45,429 nucleotides of DNA from Spirochaetaceae bacterium (GCA_003552985.1 PUPD01000116.1:1-45429); one strand, 5' to 3'. Shown: positions 31,746-41,206, counted from the stretch's first letter. Translations and numbers: made by a program. Notes: generated from the sequence alone by a model not told the origin.

Positions 31746-33131
31746 TCATAACTCTTTGCCCCGGTCGCCAAGCATATACTCAAGCTCCGCATAGGCGTTC
31801 AGCAACCGTAACTGCTCTTCCAGGACGGCAAGCCGAGCTTCCTCCAGCTCAAGAGCCGCGCTACGCAGCTCGAGAGAATCTATGAATCCGTCCTCGTATT
31901 CTTCCTCCGCGAGCTCATAGGCAAGCTCGGCTGTTTCCGCCGTCAGCGCTCTAACTTCCAGAGACTCCTGCGTCCGCTCGATTCGCCGCACCAGCTGTTC
32001 GATCTCTTCGTCGGCGCGCTCACGCAGATCCAGAAGCCGGAGCTCACGCTCGGCGAGACTGCGCTCACGATCTTCTTTCGCCGTGCGGGCGGCGGACCCC
32101 GGAAGCAGCCGGTCAAGAGACAACGAAAGCGAGATCGAAACCTGCCCGCTCGTACTCCAGCTGTCGGAATCGGCCCAGGGATCGGTGAACGGTGTGCCAT
32201 GTGTCTGCGACACCGAGTAGCTCAGTGACAAGCTCGGTAGATCGCGGTCACGCTCGAGGCGCAACGCCAGCTCGTCTTCCTCGGCCCGCAGCATCTCGGT
32301 GCGTATATGCGGGCTCACGTCGCGGTACAGCGTCACCAGGCGCTCGGCATCGAGCTCGATCGTCTCAACCGACAACTCGTCGGTGAGCTCGATGCGCGTC
32401 TCGCGTGAGAATCCGAGCAGCATCGCGAACTCCGCCTTCGCCGCGCGCACGTCGTCTTCGAGCGCGCCGAGCTCCGGCACCTGCCGCTGCCACGCCACAC
32501 GATCCGACAGCATGGTATAGCGCGAAACCAATCCGGCCTCGTAATCGTCTACCGAGCGCCGATAGCGCACCTCCGCGGTGTCGACCGCCTCGTTCTTGAT
32601 CTTCAGCTCCGCTTCGTGAACAAGAATGGCATAGTACGCCCGGCGTACGTCCCGCCGCAGCCGCTGCTCGGATTCCTCGTAGGATACCTGTCCCTGCTGG
32701 TATTCGAGCATCGCGCGCCGGCCCTCGCGTACCCGCGCCACCGAGAGGCTCAGCGATGACTGCACGCCGGCCGAGACGCTGTACGGATCGTCGGCCCGAC
32801 CCGGCACCGAGCGTGACAACGAGCTGGAGGCCGAAAGGCTCGGCAGAAAGCGGTTCCAGGCGGTTTCGGCCGAGCGACGCTCGCCCGCGAGCTGCAACCG
32901 ATCGATCCGAAGCTCGTGGTTCGCGGTCAGGGCCCGCTCCACTGCCTGCTCCACCGTTATCGCAATTGGTTCCGGTTCCGCACTCGCGAGCAGCGTCTCG
33001 GCCCATGCGCCGCCGCCGTCGCCGAGCGCAACCGCCGATAGAAGGCACACAGCCGCTGCGCGGGCCGACCACACCCATCGTCTGCAGCCGAAAAGGCCAT
33101 GCCGCGACCCCGCGCTGAATCTCGTTCTCAT
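31746..33131 (-). CDS. TolC-family outer-membrane efflux protein
   Basis: The outer-membrane channel of the tripartite pump. The 461 residues begin with a signal peptide ending near AWAETLLA, then ITVEQAVERALTANHELRI, the classic OEP opening. Two helical hairpin repeats follow (AETAWNRFLPSLSASSSLS; AELAYELAEEEYEDGFIDSLELRSAALELEEARLAVL), with strand-like stretches YSVSAGVQSSLSLSVA and WSTSGQVSISLSLSL. I chose the ATG at 33131, which overlaps the RND stop by 4 nt; an upstream in-frame start at 33185 adds residues unlike a signal. It is third gene of the HlyD-RND-TolC operon. Confidence 0.9.
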   Translation of the reverse strand: MRTRFSAGSRHGLFGCRRWVWSARAAAVCLLSAVALGDGGGAWAETLLASAEPEPIAITVEQAVERALTANHELRIDRLQLAGERRSAETAWNRFLPSLSASSSLSRSVPGRADDPYSVSAGVQSSLSLSVARVREGRRAMLEYQQGQVSYEESEQRLRRDVRRAYYAILVHEAELKIKNEAVDTAEVRYRRSVDDYEAGLVSRYTMLSDRVAWQRQVPELGALEDDVRAAKAEFAMLLGFSRETRIELTDELSVETIELDAERLVTLYRDVSPHIRTEMLRAEEDELALRLERDRDLPSLSLSYSVSQTHGTPFTDPWADSDSWSTSGQVSISLSLSLDRLLPGSAARTAKEDRERSLAERELRLLDLRERADEEIEQLVRRIERTQESLEVRALTAETAELAYELAEEEYEDGFIDSLELRSAALELEEARLAVLEEQLRLLNAYAELEYMLGDRGKEL

Positions 33132-36100
33132 GATTGCACGTACCCATCGCGCGTACGCGGCGGTTTCATGAAGCGCAAAACACACGGAATCATATACAGG
33201 GTGAAGACCGTCGATACCGCCAGCCCACCCGAAACGGCTATCCCCAACGGCTGGATGATGTTGGTGCCGTCACCGAGCGCGAGCGCAATCGGCAACATAC
33301 CGAGAATCGTGGTCGCCATCGTGATCACGATCGGCGGAAACCGGAGAACGGCGGCGTTGAGAATCGCTTCGGCGCGGTCCTGCGTAGTACGGCTCTGGCG
33401 GAAATAGAAGTCGATCATGAGAATCGCGTTGTTCACGACGATGCCGCCGAGCAGAATGGTGCCGAGCATTGAATTGAGCGAAAGCGTGGAGCCGCCGAGG
33501 TAGAGGCTCGCGATCACGCCGATGAATCCGAGCGGAACGGTTAGAAGAATCACCAACGGCACCCGCAGCGAGTTGAACTGCACCGCAAGCAGCAGGTAGA
33601 TGACCACCAAACTGGCCACGAGCGCCACAATCAGGGAGTCTATCGCTTCATCCACGATCTTTCGCGGATTCTCCACCGCAAGCGTGTATCCGGCCGGCAG
33701 ATCCAGATCGCGTTCGAGTAGCGCAAGCACCTCGGCTTGCTTGGCCGGGCGCTCGGCATCGGCGGCGTCGGAACGCATTCGTGCCTGCAGCCGATACTCG
33801 CGCTCCCCGTCGTACGACACGATGCGCCTGACCGATTGCTCGCGCTCCAGATCAAAGAAATGTCGCATTGGAATCGCTGCTCCGTTGTACGGCAACAGAA
33901 AGCCCTCGAAATCAGCGGCGCTCTCGATCGTCCCGTCGGGATAGCGGATTCTGACTTGCACCGGCCGGTTGCCCTCGGTCATCTCGATCACCTGACGCCC
34001 GGCCAGCACCGTCTGACCGAAGGAAACCAGCCCGCTCACCGAGTACTCGGGAAACTGTTCAATGACGTGCCGTCGAGGATGAAGCACCAGCTCCTCGGTG
34101 AAACCGGAGGGCGGATTGGTAAACACATTGCCGTACAGTTCCGCCTCACGGACGAGCTCAGCCGCTTCACCCAGCAGTGACACCGCAATTTTGGGATCCT
34201 CTCCGTCGACGGTGAGGTGCAGATCCACAAGACGGGGCAACGGCATCGCCGCAGGGTCCCACGGGAACACACTGAAGCGCCAATCATCGTCGCTGGCATA
34301 GGTGTCGCGCAGCTCCTCCTCCACCCTGCGCATCTCGCGCGAGGAGCGCAACGAGAGCGTAATGCTTCCGGCGTTTTCGGAGCGGATCTGCATGAACACG
34401 TTCCGCAGCTCGCCGGCATAGCGCTCCATCAGCTCCTGCTCGATTGGGATAACCTCATCGAGCAGATCCTCCTGATCGTTGATCGTGTTATGGCGAAACC
34501 ACAGCACTACCTTATCGCTTTCAGGATCGGCGATGATCTCGGCCGGGATCCGCGGGAGCACCCTGACAACCAGCACTGCAAGCAGCGCCGCCGAGACAGT
34601 CATGAAACCGATCGCCGCGACCCGGGAGCTCAGAAGGAAGCGCAGCGTGGTGCGGTACCCCCTCGTCAACAGACCGAGCAGTCCGGTCGAAAGACCACCC
34701 AGTATCCCACGGTCAAGATCCTCGGGCTTCTCACGGCGGAACAGATAATACGCGATCAGCGGAACCACGATCAGCGCCACCAGCAGTGAGCAGGCAAGCG
34801 CGAACACTACCGCCAGCGCGAGATCGCCCAGAATAGACGCAGTCAACGGCGCCGTGAAGCTCAAAGGGAGAAACACCGCGACACTCGTGAGAGTCGCCAC
34901 CACTACCGCCGAGCGGACTTCGCGAACCGAGGTAAGGATCAGCCGAATCGTCGCTTCACCGCGCTCAGGCTCCAGCTTGCGGTGGCGGTGAATGTTCTCC
35001 ATCACCACGATAGTCGAATCGATGATCATACCGACCGACAATGTCATCCCGCCGAGTGAGATCAGGTTGATCGATATTCCGGCGAAATACATCAGGATGA
35101 ACGAGTAGGTCATCGAGAGCGGGATCGAAAGCCCGATGATGAGGATGTTGCGCGGCTCGCCGAGCAGCAACACGATCACCAGCATCGCGAACGCCGCCCC
35201 AAGCGCCGCGGCCTGCAGCACGTTTCCGACTGCATTATCGATGAACGCCGCCGGGTCAACCAGATGTTCGTAGCGTACCGGTACCTCGAACTCCGCGGTT
35301 TTCTCGGCTAGGATTGCGGTGATATCGTCGGCCATACGCTTGATATTGCCGCCGTCGACCGGGTCGGCATAGATCATCACCGCCCGTTCGCCGTTCGCGC
35401 GAAACAAGCGGCGAGGGAGATCATAGCGCACCGACACATCGGCGACGTCTTCAAGCAGGATCGGATTGCCCTCCGCCGATGCAACCTGAATACGATGGAT
35501 ATCGAAGATGGAATCGATGCCGTGCTTCACACGCACGTTGGTCTGCTCACCGCGACTATTGAACGACCCCATCGATTGCGGGCGATACCCGCTCTGGATA
35601 CTCTGGGCAACCTCGTGCGGGGTGAGCCCCATTCGCAGCAGCGCGTCGTGATTGAAGCGCAGGTCCGCACGCAGCTCCTCCACGCTCACGATTGCCACCG
35701 ACTCGGCGTCCGTAACGCGACTCAGCGGTCCGCGAAGGACCGGCTCGATCATCTCGTACAATGGAATCGGGTCCAGCTCCGGTGAGTACACCGCGACCGC
35801 AAGATATCCCGGGTTCTCTCCGCGCCAGGCCGAGATCCGGTAGTCACGACTCTCGTCGGGAAGGCGGCTGCGCAGCCCCGACATCGCGCTTTCGACCCGA
35901 TTCAGCGCTTCGTCGGGGTCCTCGCGCCACTCGAACTCAACCCGAATCCGCGTGTTGCCGTGCTGGTAGGTTGCTTCGACGACATCCACCGCCCGGATGC
36001 CGCTCAGGGTGTTCTCCAGCTCATCACCGTACGCGTTATGGAAATCGTCGGCTCCGTAGGTAGGGTGCGAGAGCCGCACACTGACCGCCGGCTTGCGCAT

Positions 36101-36211
36101 ACTCGGATACAGTTTGGTCGGCAACTCTCCGACGGCCACGATGCCCGCAATCGCCAGCACGGCCGCAAGCAGCAGAATGCCCCGACGGCGTGAGAATGCG
36201 AACTCAAGCAT
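33128..36211 (-). CDS. RND-superfamily efflux permease (HAE/AcrB-like)
   Basis: The inner-membrane proton-driven pump subunit, 1027 residues with twelve membrane helices in two repeats. The start ATG at 36211 gives MLEFAFSRRRGILLL, the usual cytoplasmic N-terminus, and overlaps the adaptor stop by 8 nt. Membrane motifs include the GNVLQAAALGAAFAMLVIVLLL helix, PLSMTYSFILMYFAGISINLISLGGM and MIIDSTIVVMENI. Asp398 matches AcrB Asp407, but the second Asp of the AcrB pair is Ser here. A large periplasmic porter domain lies between helices in each half. The substrate could be lipophilic compounds or drugs and is not defined. Confidence 0.94.
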   Translation of the reverse strand: MLEFAFSRRRGILLLAAVLAIAGIVAVGELPTKLYPSMRKPAVSVRLSHPTYGADDFHNAYGDELENTLSGIRAVDVVEATYQHGNTRIRVEFEWREDPDEALNRVESAMSGLRSRLPDESRDYRISAWRGENPGYLAVAVYSPELDPIPLYEMIEPVLRGPLSRVTDAESVAIVSVEELRADLRFNHDALLRMGLTPHEVAQSIQSGYRPQSMGSFNSRGEQTNVRVKHGIDSIFDIHRIQVASAEGNPILLEDVADVSVRYDLPRRLFRANGERAVMIYADPVDGGNIKRMADDITAILAEKTAEFEVPVRYEHLVDPAAFIDNAVGNVLQAAALGAAFAMLVIVLLLGEPRNILIIGLSIPLSMTYSFILMYFAGISINLISLGGMTLSVGMIIDSTIVVMENIHRHRKLEPERGEATIRLILTSVREVRSAVVVATLTSVAVFLPLSFTAPLTASILGDLALAVVFALACSLLVALIVVPLIAYYLFRREKPEDLDRGILGGLSTGLLGLLTRGYRTTLRFLLSSRVAAIGFMTVSAALLAVLVVRVLPRIPAEIIADPESDKVVLWFRHNTINDQEDLLDEVIPIEQELMERYAGELRNVFMQIRSENAGSITLSLRSSREMRRVEEELRDTYASDDDWRFSVFPWDPAAMPLPRLVDLHLTVDGEDPKIAVSLLGEAAELVREAELYGNVFTNPPSGFTEELVLHPRRHVIEQFPEYSVSGLVSFGQTVLAGRQVIEMTEGNRPVQVRIRYPDGTIESAADFEGFLLPYNGAAIPMRHFFDLEREQSVRRIVSYDGEREYRLQARMRSDAADAERPAKQAEVLALLERDLDLPAGYTLAVENPRKIVDEAIDSLIVALVASLVVIYLLLAVQFNSLRVPLVILLTVPLGFIGVIASLYLGGSTLSLNSMLGTILLGGIVVNNAILMIDFYFRQSRTTQDRAEAILNAAVLRFPPIVITMATTILGMLPIALALGDGTNIIQPLGIAVSGGLAVSTVFTLYMIPCVLRFMKPPRTRDGYVQS

Positions 36212-37112
36212 TGTCGTCGTTTTCCACCGTAACGCGCTGCCCGTCCTGCAGGCGCCGCCGGGCCCACACCACGTAGCGCTCACCCTCGGCGAGCCCGCCC
36301 CGAATCATTACCCGGTCACCGAACTCTTCCCCGAGCTCGACACGCCGTAGCTCGACCGCGTCGTCGACGACGACGAACAGATGATACGCGCCGCGGCGCA
36401 ACTCGAGGTGTTCGCGCTCTACCATGATCCCGGTAGTCCTTCCGGCTTCAAACTCAAAGCGCAGAAACTGCCCGACGAAGCTTCCCTCACCCGGGTTTAC
36501 GCTCACCTGAACCGGGAACAGCCCGGTCCTGTAGTCCGGCACCAGCGCCGCGCGCGTGACGGTACCGCTGAACTCGATATCGCGCCCGCGGTCGCGGGCC
36601 ACGACGCGATCGCCGCGCGAGACCGCCTCGACATCCTTGTCGCTGAGATACAGCTCCGCGGTCAGCGTTGAGGTATCCGCTATCGCCGCCACCTCGTCAC
36701 CCTCGCGGAGCTCGTCTCCGGTAGAGACCGACAACGCCGTTACGATGCCGTCGATTCGCGCAGACACCGCCACCGGGCGGAACTCGGAGCTCCCGGACCG
36801 CCGCCGCAGTGTTGCGAGCGTTTCGCCGGCCTGAACCTGGTCGCCGGGGGCAACGCGCACATCCTCAACAATCCCGGTTATGTCGGCACGGTGCGCAATG
36901 GTTCGCTGCGGGCGCAGCCTGCCTCCGTACTCGATCGTCCGCTGTATGGTATCACGCTGCGCGACGCCGACCCGCACCGCGATCGGCGGCTGAGTCGCCG
37001 AGCCGCTCTCCGCCACTCCCGAAAGCGTTAATCCTATCAGCAATACGGGAAGCGATGCCGCGAGCCTCGCGAGACGCGCCCGCAACCGGTCGCCACATGT
37101 TCCAAAATCCAT
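36204..37112 (-). CDS. Periplasmic adaptor (HlyD/MFP) subunit of RND efflux
   Basis: The 302-residue protein links the RND permease to the TolC-like channel. It starts at the ATG at 37112, with GGGAGA 5 nt upstream, followed by a signal peptide (LAASLPVLLIGLTLSGVAES). The lipoyl-like half motifs are RADITGIVEDVRVAPGDQVQAGETLATL and ARIDGIVTALSVSTGDELREGDEV. Beta-barrel and membrane-proximal domains follow (AELYLSDKDVEAVSRGDRVVA...GEEFGDRVMIRGGLAEGERYVV). The alpha-hairpin is nearly absent, as in short adaptors. It is first gene in the operon; its stop overlaps the permease start by 8 nt. Confidence 0.9.
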   Translation of the reverse strand: MDFGTCGDRLRARLARLAASLPVLLIGLTLSGVAESGSATQPPIAVRVGVAQRDTIQRTIEYGGRLRPQRTIAHRADITGIVEDVRVAPGDQVQAGETLATLRRRSGSSEFRPVAVSARIDGIVTALSVSTGDELREGDEVAAIADTSTLTAELYLSDKDVEAVSRGDRVVARDRGRDIEFSGTVTRAALVPDYRTGLFPVQVSVNPGEGSFVGQFLRFEFEAGRTTGIMVEREHLELRRGAYHLFVVVDDAVELRRVELGEEFGDRVMIRGGLAEGERYVVWARRRLQDGQRVTVENDDNA

Positions 37113-37226
37113 CGATTTCTCCCGCGATCGGCCGTCGCGATTATGCCGCCGTCGCGCGTTCTGAGCTTCTTCTCTAAGATAACGCGGGCGGCGCGGCAAT
37201 TCCCGTTCCCGGATCCGACCGCCGGT

Positions 37227-38252
37227 CTAGCGCAGCTTCGCTCGCAGCTCCTGCGCCTTGCGGTAATCAAGCTGATCACGAAGCGTCTCACGCGCGCCGC
37301 CGCTCAGCTCGCTTAGCACCCGGTCCACCATACGCCGCGCCTCCTCGTGGTCCGACAGTCGCGGGATCCGGGCAACCCCTTCGTACACAGCGGCCCGTGC
37401 GAGCTCATCGCCGGCACGCTCATCCTCCTCGCGCAGAGCGGTAGCGCGCGTAGCACGCTCCTCGGCGCTCCAGCCCCGCTCGTAGAGATTCTCAGCCAGG
37501 ACAAGATAAAATGCGTGGAACGGCAGCGGGAAACGCTTCGGATGCTCCGCGCGCTGCCGCTCGTAGAGGTCCACCGCCCGCCTCGCACTCGAGACCGCAG
37601 CACGAGTGCTGCCCCACGAGAGCGGACGCCCCGGCAATTCGCGGTACAGCTGCCCCATCAGAAAGTGCGCATCCGCCAATTCCGGATCCTCTTCCAGCAC
37701 CTCGCCGATCAGCTCGCGCACGCGCCGCATCGTCGCCAGCGCACGCAAGGATCGCTGTTGGCGCGCCTGGAGCGCCAACGCAGCCGCCCACCAGAAGCGC
37801 GGTTGAGCTCTATCGTCGCATACGTTCACTGCAGCACTCGTGAGCTCTGTGATTCGTTCAAGGTGTTCGCTGAGGTCATTTGCCTTCAGTTCCCCGGCAC
37901 GGTAACGCCGCTCCAGCTGAATGAACTGCGCGCGAGCTTTGCGCCACCGCAGTGCGGCGAGCAGACGCGCGGCAGCGTCATCGCTCTTGTTACCGGCCGA
38001 CGCGCGAGCCTCAAACACCTCGGCTGCCTCCACAACCTCAGCGTGCCGATCCTGATAATGCAGGCGATCCAGAAACGCAGGCATGTCTTCGCCGTTACGA
38101 ACCAGGCTCTCACGCACGGCCTGCGGTTCGTTTTGCCCCGGCAACGCGGTCGCGGCAGCCCCGAAGATTGCCGAGAGCAACGCCGGCATTAGGACGACGG
38201 TGCGAAGCAGGCGAGCACGGTCAATGATCGCGATCATGAACATTGTTCGCAT
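37227..38252 (-). CDS. TatT-like helical-repeat protein (TPR type)
   Basis: The 341 residues are helical, with a likely signal sequence (LLRTVVLMPALLSAIFGAAATA). The stretch RFWWAAALALQARQQ, then ELIGEVLEEDPELADAHFLMGQLYRELPGRPLSWGSTRAAVSSARRAVDLY, resembles treponemal TP0956 (TatT), which assembles with TRAP-transport components. The pattern LPGRPLSWG is characteristic of that group. No TRAP transporter gene is nearby. The gene lies 114 bp upstream of the RND operon on the same strand, so it may act in the same cell-envelope unit. Start codon choice is unsure; two further in-frame ATGs lie within 15 nt. Confidence 0.65.
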   Translation of the reverse strand: MRTMFMIAIIDRARLLRTVVLMPALLSAIFGAAATALPGQNEPQAVRESLVRNGEDMPAFLDRLHYQDRHAEVVEAAEVFEARASAGNKSDDAAARLLAALRWRKARAQFIQLERRYRAGELKANDLSEHLERITELTSAAVNVCDDRAQPRFWWAAALALQARQQRSLRALATMRRVRELIGEVLEEDPELADAHFLMGQLYRELPGRPLSWGSTRAAVSSARRAVDLYERQRAEHPKRFPLPFHAFYLVLAENLYERGWSAEERATRATALREEDERAGDELARAAVYEGVARIPRLSDHEEARRMVDRVLSELSGGARETLRDQLDYRKAQELRAKLR

Positions 38253-38349
38253 TCCATTTAGTCACATCTTTCCGATCCGTCACAGCTCCGCGCGTCCGGG
38301 AATCTTGGTTCGCTCGCCGGCGTGGTGTACCTCACCGCCGATTGCGCGG

Positions 38350-38355
38350 TACACT
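38350..38355 (+). promoter_or_regulatory. -10 box near the start of the DUF6062 gene
   Basis: TACACT (4 of 6) at 38350-38355 is followed by 6 nt and the ATG at 38362 with no ribosome site. No good -35 is seen at the expected distance, so this is a weaker case of the leaderless arrangement seen at 4962, 19374 and 41710. Confidence 0.35.
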
Positions 38356-38361
38356 AACGAT

Positions 38362-39303
38362 ATGATCCAGACTGTCAAGGACGCCCTGCTCCGGTTGCTT
38401 CGAAACGCGCGCACCCGGAGCCGCCTCACTCGCGGCACCGATACCACGACCGCTGCCGCCACCGCTACAGGTGCTGCTGATCGCGGTGCTGCCGGTAATC
38501 GACAACCCCGGAAAGGCACAGCGACGCCGGCGAAACACCTCCCGTTCTTCAAGCTTACCGAAGCGTGCAGTTCGGGCCAATGCCCCATCTGCAATTTACG
38601 CAGAACAGCGCTCGAAACCTACCTGGAATCGCTCGTGTATCAGGGTGTCAACGACCGTGGGTTCCGTGCCGAGTTCGACCGCAATCACGGCTTCTGCACG
38701 TACCATGAACACGCCTTTCTTGCCAAGCAGGACCGCCTTGCGGTCGTCATCACGCACCGGCAGCTTGTGGCTCAGGCTCTCGGGGAGCTATCCGGACATG
38801 CCGGTGCCGTCCCCTCGAGCTCGTCGCGCCCCGGTCCGCAGACGGTGCAGACGGGCACACAGCCCTCTCCGCCGCAAACGCCGCCCACCGGGCCCGGCTC
38901 GGGAGCGCGGACGAATAGACGCAGAACGCAGGCGGCGGCCGCCGCCCGCCGTTGCCAGATCTGCGATCGCCTGCACGAAACCGAGAAGCAGTACCTCGCG
39001 ACAATCATGACCTATATCGACGATGAGGAGCTGCAAGGATACCTTCGCAGCTCCGCCGGATTGTGCCTCCCTCATTTTCGCAAGCTTGCGGCGCGCGCAG
39101 ACGGCGTGCCTGCATGGCTGCAGGAACTCCAGCGCAGCCGGCTGCAACACGCCCTCGAGGCGATCGACGAATACACGAGAGTAGCGAATTACAGTGTCTC
39201 CGGCGACAGCTCACGGCTGTTCGCCGCTCATCTGCGGGCTCTGCCCGATACACTCGTGGGGACCCTGTTCGGTTACAATCAGGACCAGGACCCCGGGTTA
39301 TGA
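38362..39303 (+). CDS. DUF6062-family protein with two Cys/His pairs
   Basis: The 313-residue protein starts at the ATG at 38362; residues 1-60 are basic and low-complexity. Two similar modules follow. The first has Cys74-x2-Cys77 (CPICNLRR) with Cys112-x2-His115 (GFCTYH); the second has Cys198-x2-Cys201 (CQICDRLHE) with Cys235-x2-His238 (GLCLPH). They are joined by a Pro/Ser/Arg-rich linker (about 145-195). This suggests an internal duplication and two zinc sites. The family is conserved in spirochaetes and Firmicutes with unknown function. The TGA overlaps the next gene's ATG (ATGA), so the two are translationally coupled. Confidence 0.75.
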   Translation: MIQTVKDALLRLLRNARTRSRLTRGTDTTTAAATATGAADRGAAGNRQPRKGTATPAKHLPFFKLTEACSSGQCPICNLRRTALETYLESLVYQGVNDRGFRAEFDRNHGFCTYHEHAFLAKQDRLAVVITHRQLVAQALGELSGHAGAVPSSSSRPGPQTVQTGTQPSPPQTPPTGPGSGARTNRRRTQAAAAARRCQICDRLHETEKQYLATIMTYIDDEELQGYLRSSAGLCLPHFRKLAARADGVPAWLQELQRSRLQHALEAIDEYTRVANYSVSGDSSRLFAAHLRALPDTLVGTLFGYNQDQDPGL

Positions 39304-41135
39304 GAGACCGCTTCCCATTCCGACTGCTCCTCTGCGTCGTGCTGTCCGCCGTTCTCACCCCGGCACCTGGAGGCCCATTCGCGCTATCGGCCGAAGGCAG
39401 ACGAACGGCTGACCGGTACACCGAACGCGAGCAACCGTCCGGCGATGCACGCGAGTTTCGCGCCTCGGACGGCGCACGCTTGCGTTACTTTGCGTTTGAG
39501 CCTGAATCGCCGCGTGCGGCGATCGTACTCTATCACCGAGGAGGCGAACACGCCGGCCGCGAGCGTTACCACGCGCTCGCCGAGAAGCTCCGCGACGAGC
39601 ACGAACTCGCCGTGTATCTCGCCGATATCCGTGGACACGGCCGGTCCGGCCGCGAACCCGGCGTTGCTCCGTCGATCAACCGCCCGCTGCACGACCTGCG
39701 CGACCTGTACGACGAACTCCGTGAAGAGACCGAGCTGCCGGTTTACCTCGCTGGGCATTCTCACGGGGCAGGGTTGCTAACCAATTACGCGGTCTACCCT
39801 GACCGTCGTGAGCCGGCGGGCTACATCATGATAGCGCCTAAGCTGGGCCCCGATTCAGGCGTACGGCGCTCAGATGCCCCGGTGGCAACCGAGAGCCGGC
39901 GCGGTGTATTCGCCGCCGCATCACTGACCGCCGGGCTCCTCGGCGGCCGACGTACCGCACTGGTGTTCGTCCGACCCGAACAAGAGTTCATAGACGACCC
40001 GCTCCTGCTGCGCGGGGTGAGTCGCAACCTGGCGGAGGCGCTCGTACCGCGCGCTCCGCAGGCCCAGTTTAACCGCATTGCCCGTCCGACGGCCCTGATC
40101 GCGGCCGAGGATGACGAGTTCCTCGATCCCGACCGCGTGCTCGTCTATCGGAACTTGCTGCCGAGCGCGGTGCGCCCGTTTGCGGTGACGCAGCGCGTCG
40201 CCGACAGCGACCATACCACCATCATCCCGGAAAGCGCCGACGCGATCGCCGCGGTGATCGAGGAGTGGGGGCCGGTTCCAGCCGCAGCGCCCAATCATCG
40301 AGACGAGGCCCATATCGCCATGCCCGACGACCTGGCCCGCAACCCGCACGCCGCCTACCGGGCCACCACACTCGGGCTGTTTCTGAGCTCGCTGGCTGAG
40401 GCGGAAGCCTCAATCCACCATCAACGCGCACGCCGGCTGAGCACCACATCCGAGCCGGCGATGCTTGAGAACTACATGGGCCTGCGCGTTTCGGCCGCGG
40501 TGGGCCCGACGCACGGAGAGCTGGGGCTCAGCGCCTTCGCTCGGCCGGTTACCGCCCTGGAGCTGGAGGCCGGGCTGCGCGCCGCCACCGGCTGGACGCT
40601 CGAACGAGCCGGAGAGGGGTTGCGAACGGCCGACGAAACCGATGCGCCACTCGAAGACGACCCCCGCGGCGCAGTACTCTTGCGCCCGTTCGCGCGCACC
40701 GAGATAGCGCTCGATACGCGCCGTTGGGGGGCAGGCCCGTGGCTCGGCTTCGTCGCCGGCGCCGGCACCGAGCTGGAGCGCACCTCGCTGTATGACAGCG
40801 ATGCCGAAGCGTACGAGTATCGCGAGACCGGCCGGCGCGAGCCCGGCTGGGCTCAGACGCTGCGGGCAAGCTTAGCCTACGAGCCTCCGATCATACTATC
40901 TAACCTTGCCGTGGAGCTCGAGCGGCAACGTGACGGAGTATTCGACGACGGACGGTCCGAACCCTGGTTTACGACTATACGACCGGTGGTGTCGTTCACA
41001 CCCAGCGATCGACTCGAGCTCCGCGCCTTTTTCGAGTTCACCGATCGTGAGATCGACGGCGACACAAGCGAGCGCGGCAGGCTGGATCGGCCGGAGGTAT
41101 ACCGGGCCGGCCTGACCTTGTTCCGGCGGTTCTGA
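39300..41135 (+). CDS. Secreted alpha/beta hydrolase fused to a C-terminal beta-barrel-like domain
   Basis: The start ATG overlaps the preceding stop (ATGA). The 611 residues open with a signal peptide (FRLLLCVVLSAVLTPAPGG). Residues about 50-325 form a lysophospholipase-like alpha/beta hydrolase: YLADIRGHGRSG, nucleophile Ser154 in GHSHG, acid in AAEDDEFLD, His305 in DSDHTTI. From about 395 the sequence changes to alternating polar and hydrophobic strands rich in Gly, Arg and aromatics (GLRVSAAVG; ELGLSAFARPV; LRPFARTEIALD; WLGFVAGAGTEL; LRASLAYEP; LELRAFFEF). It ends in GLTLFRRF, a terminal Phe as in outer-membrane beta-barrels. I infer that the hydrolase is held at the outer membrane. Confidence 0.75.
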   Translation: MRDRFPFRLLLCVVLSAVLTPAPGGPFALSAEGRRTADRYTEREQPSGDAREFRASDGARLRYFAFEPESPRAAIVLYHRGGEHAGRERYHALAEKLRDEHELAVYLADIRGHGRSGREPGVAPSINRPLHDLRDLYDELREETELPVYLAGHSHGAGLLTNYAVYPDRREPAGYIMIAPKLGPDSGVRRSDAPVATESRRGVFAAASLTAGLLGGRRTALVFVRPEQEFIDDPLLLRGVSRNLAEALVPRAPQAQFNRIARPTALIAAEDDEFLDPDRVLVYRNLLPSAVRPFAVTQRVADSDHTTIIPESADAIAAVIEEWGPVPAAAPNHRDEAHIAMPDDLARNPHAAYRATTLGLFLSSLAEAEASIHHQRARRLSTTSEPAMLENYMGLRVSAAVGPTHGELGLSAFARPVTALELEAGLRAATGWTLERAGEGLRTADETDAPLEDDPRGAVLLRPFARTEIALDTRRWGAGPWLGFVAGAGTELERTSLYDSDAEAYEYRETGRREPGWAQTLRASLAYEPPIILSNLAVELERQRDGVFDDGRSEPWFTTIRPVVSFTPSDRLELRAFFEFTDREIDGDTSERGRLDRPEVYRAGLTLFRRF

Positions 41136-41155
41136 GCGGCCGGCGGCCGGTGCTG

Positions 41156-41172
41156 GTCGCCGGGCCGGCGAC
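41156..41172. repeat. Perfect palindrome after the hydrolase gene
   Basis: GTCGCCGG and CCGGCGAC pair around one G over 17 nt, 20 bases after the hydrolase stop. There is no T-run, so it may be a weak terminator or mRNA hairpin. Confidence 0.35.
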
Positions 41173-41206
41173 TTGAGAAACACCGCCTGGAGGGGAGTGG
41201 AACGAG

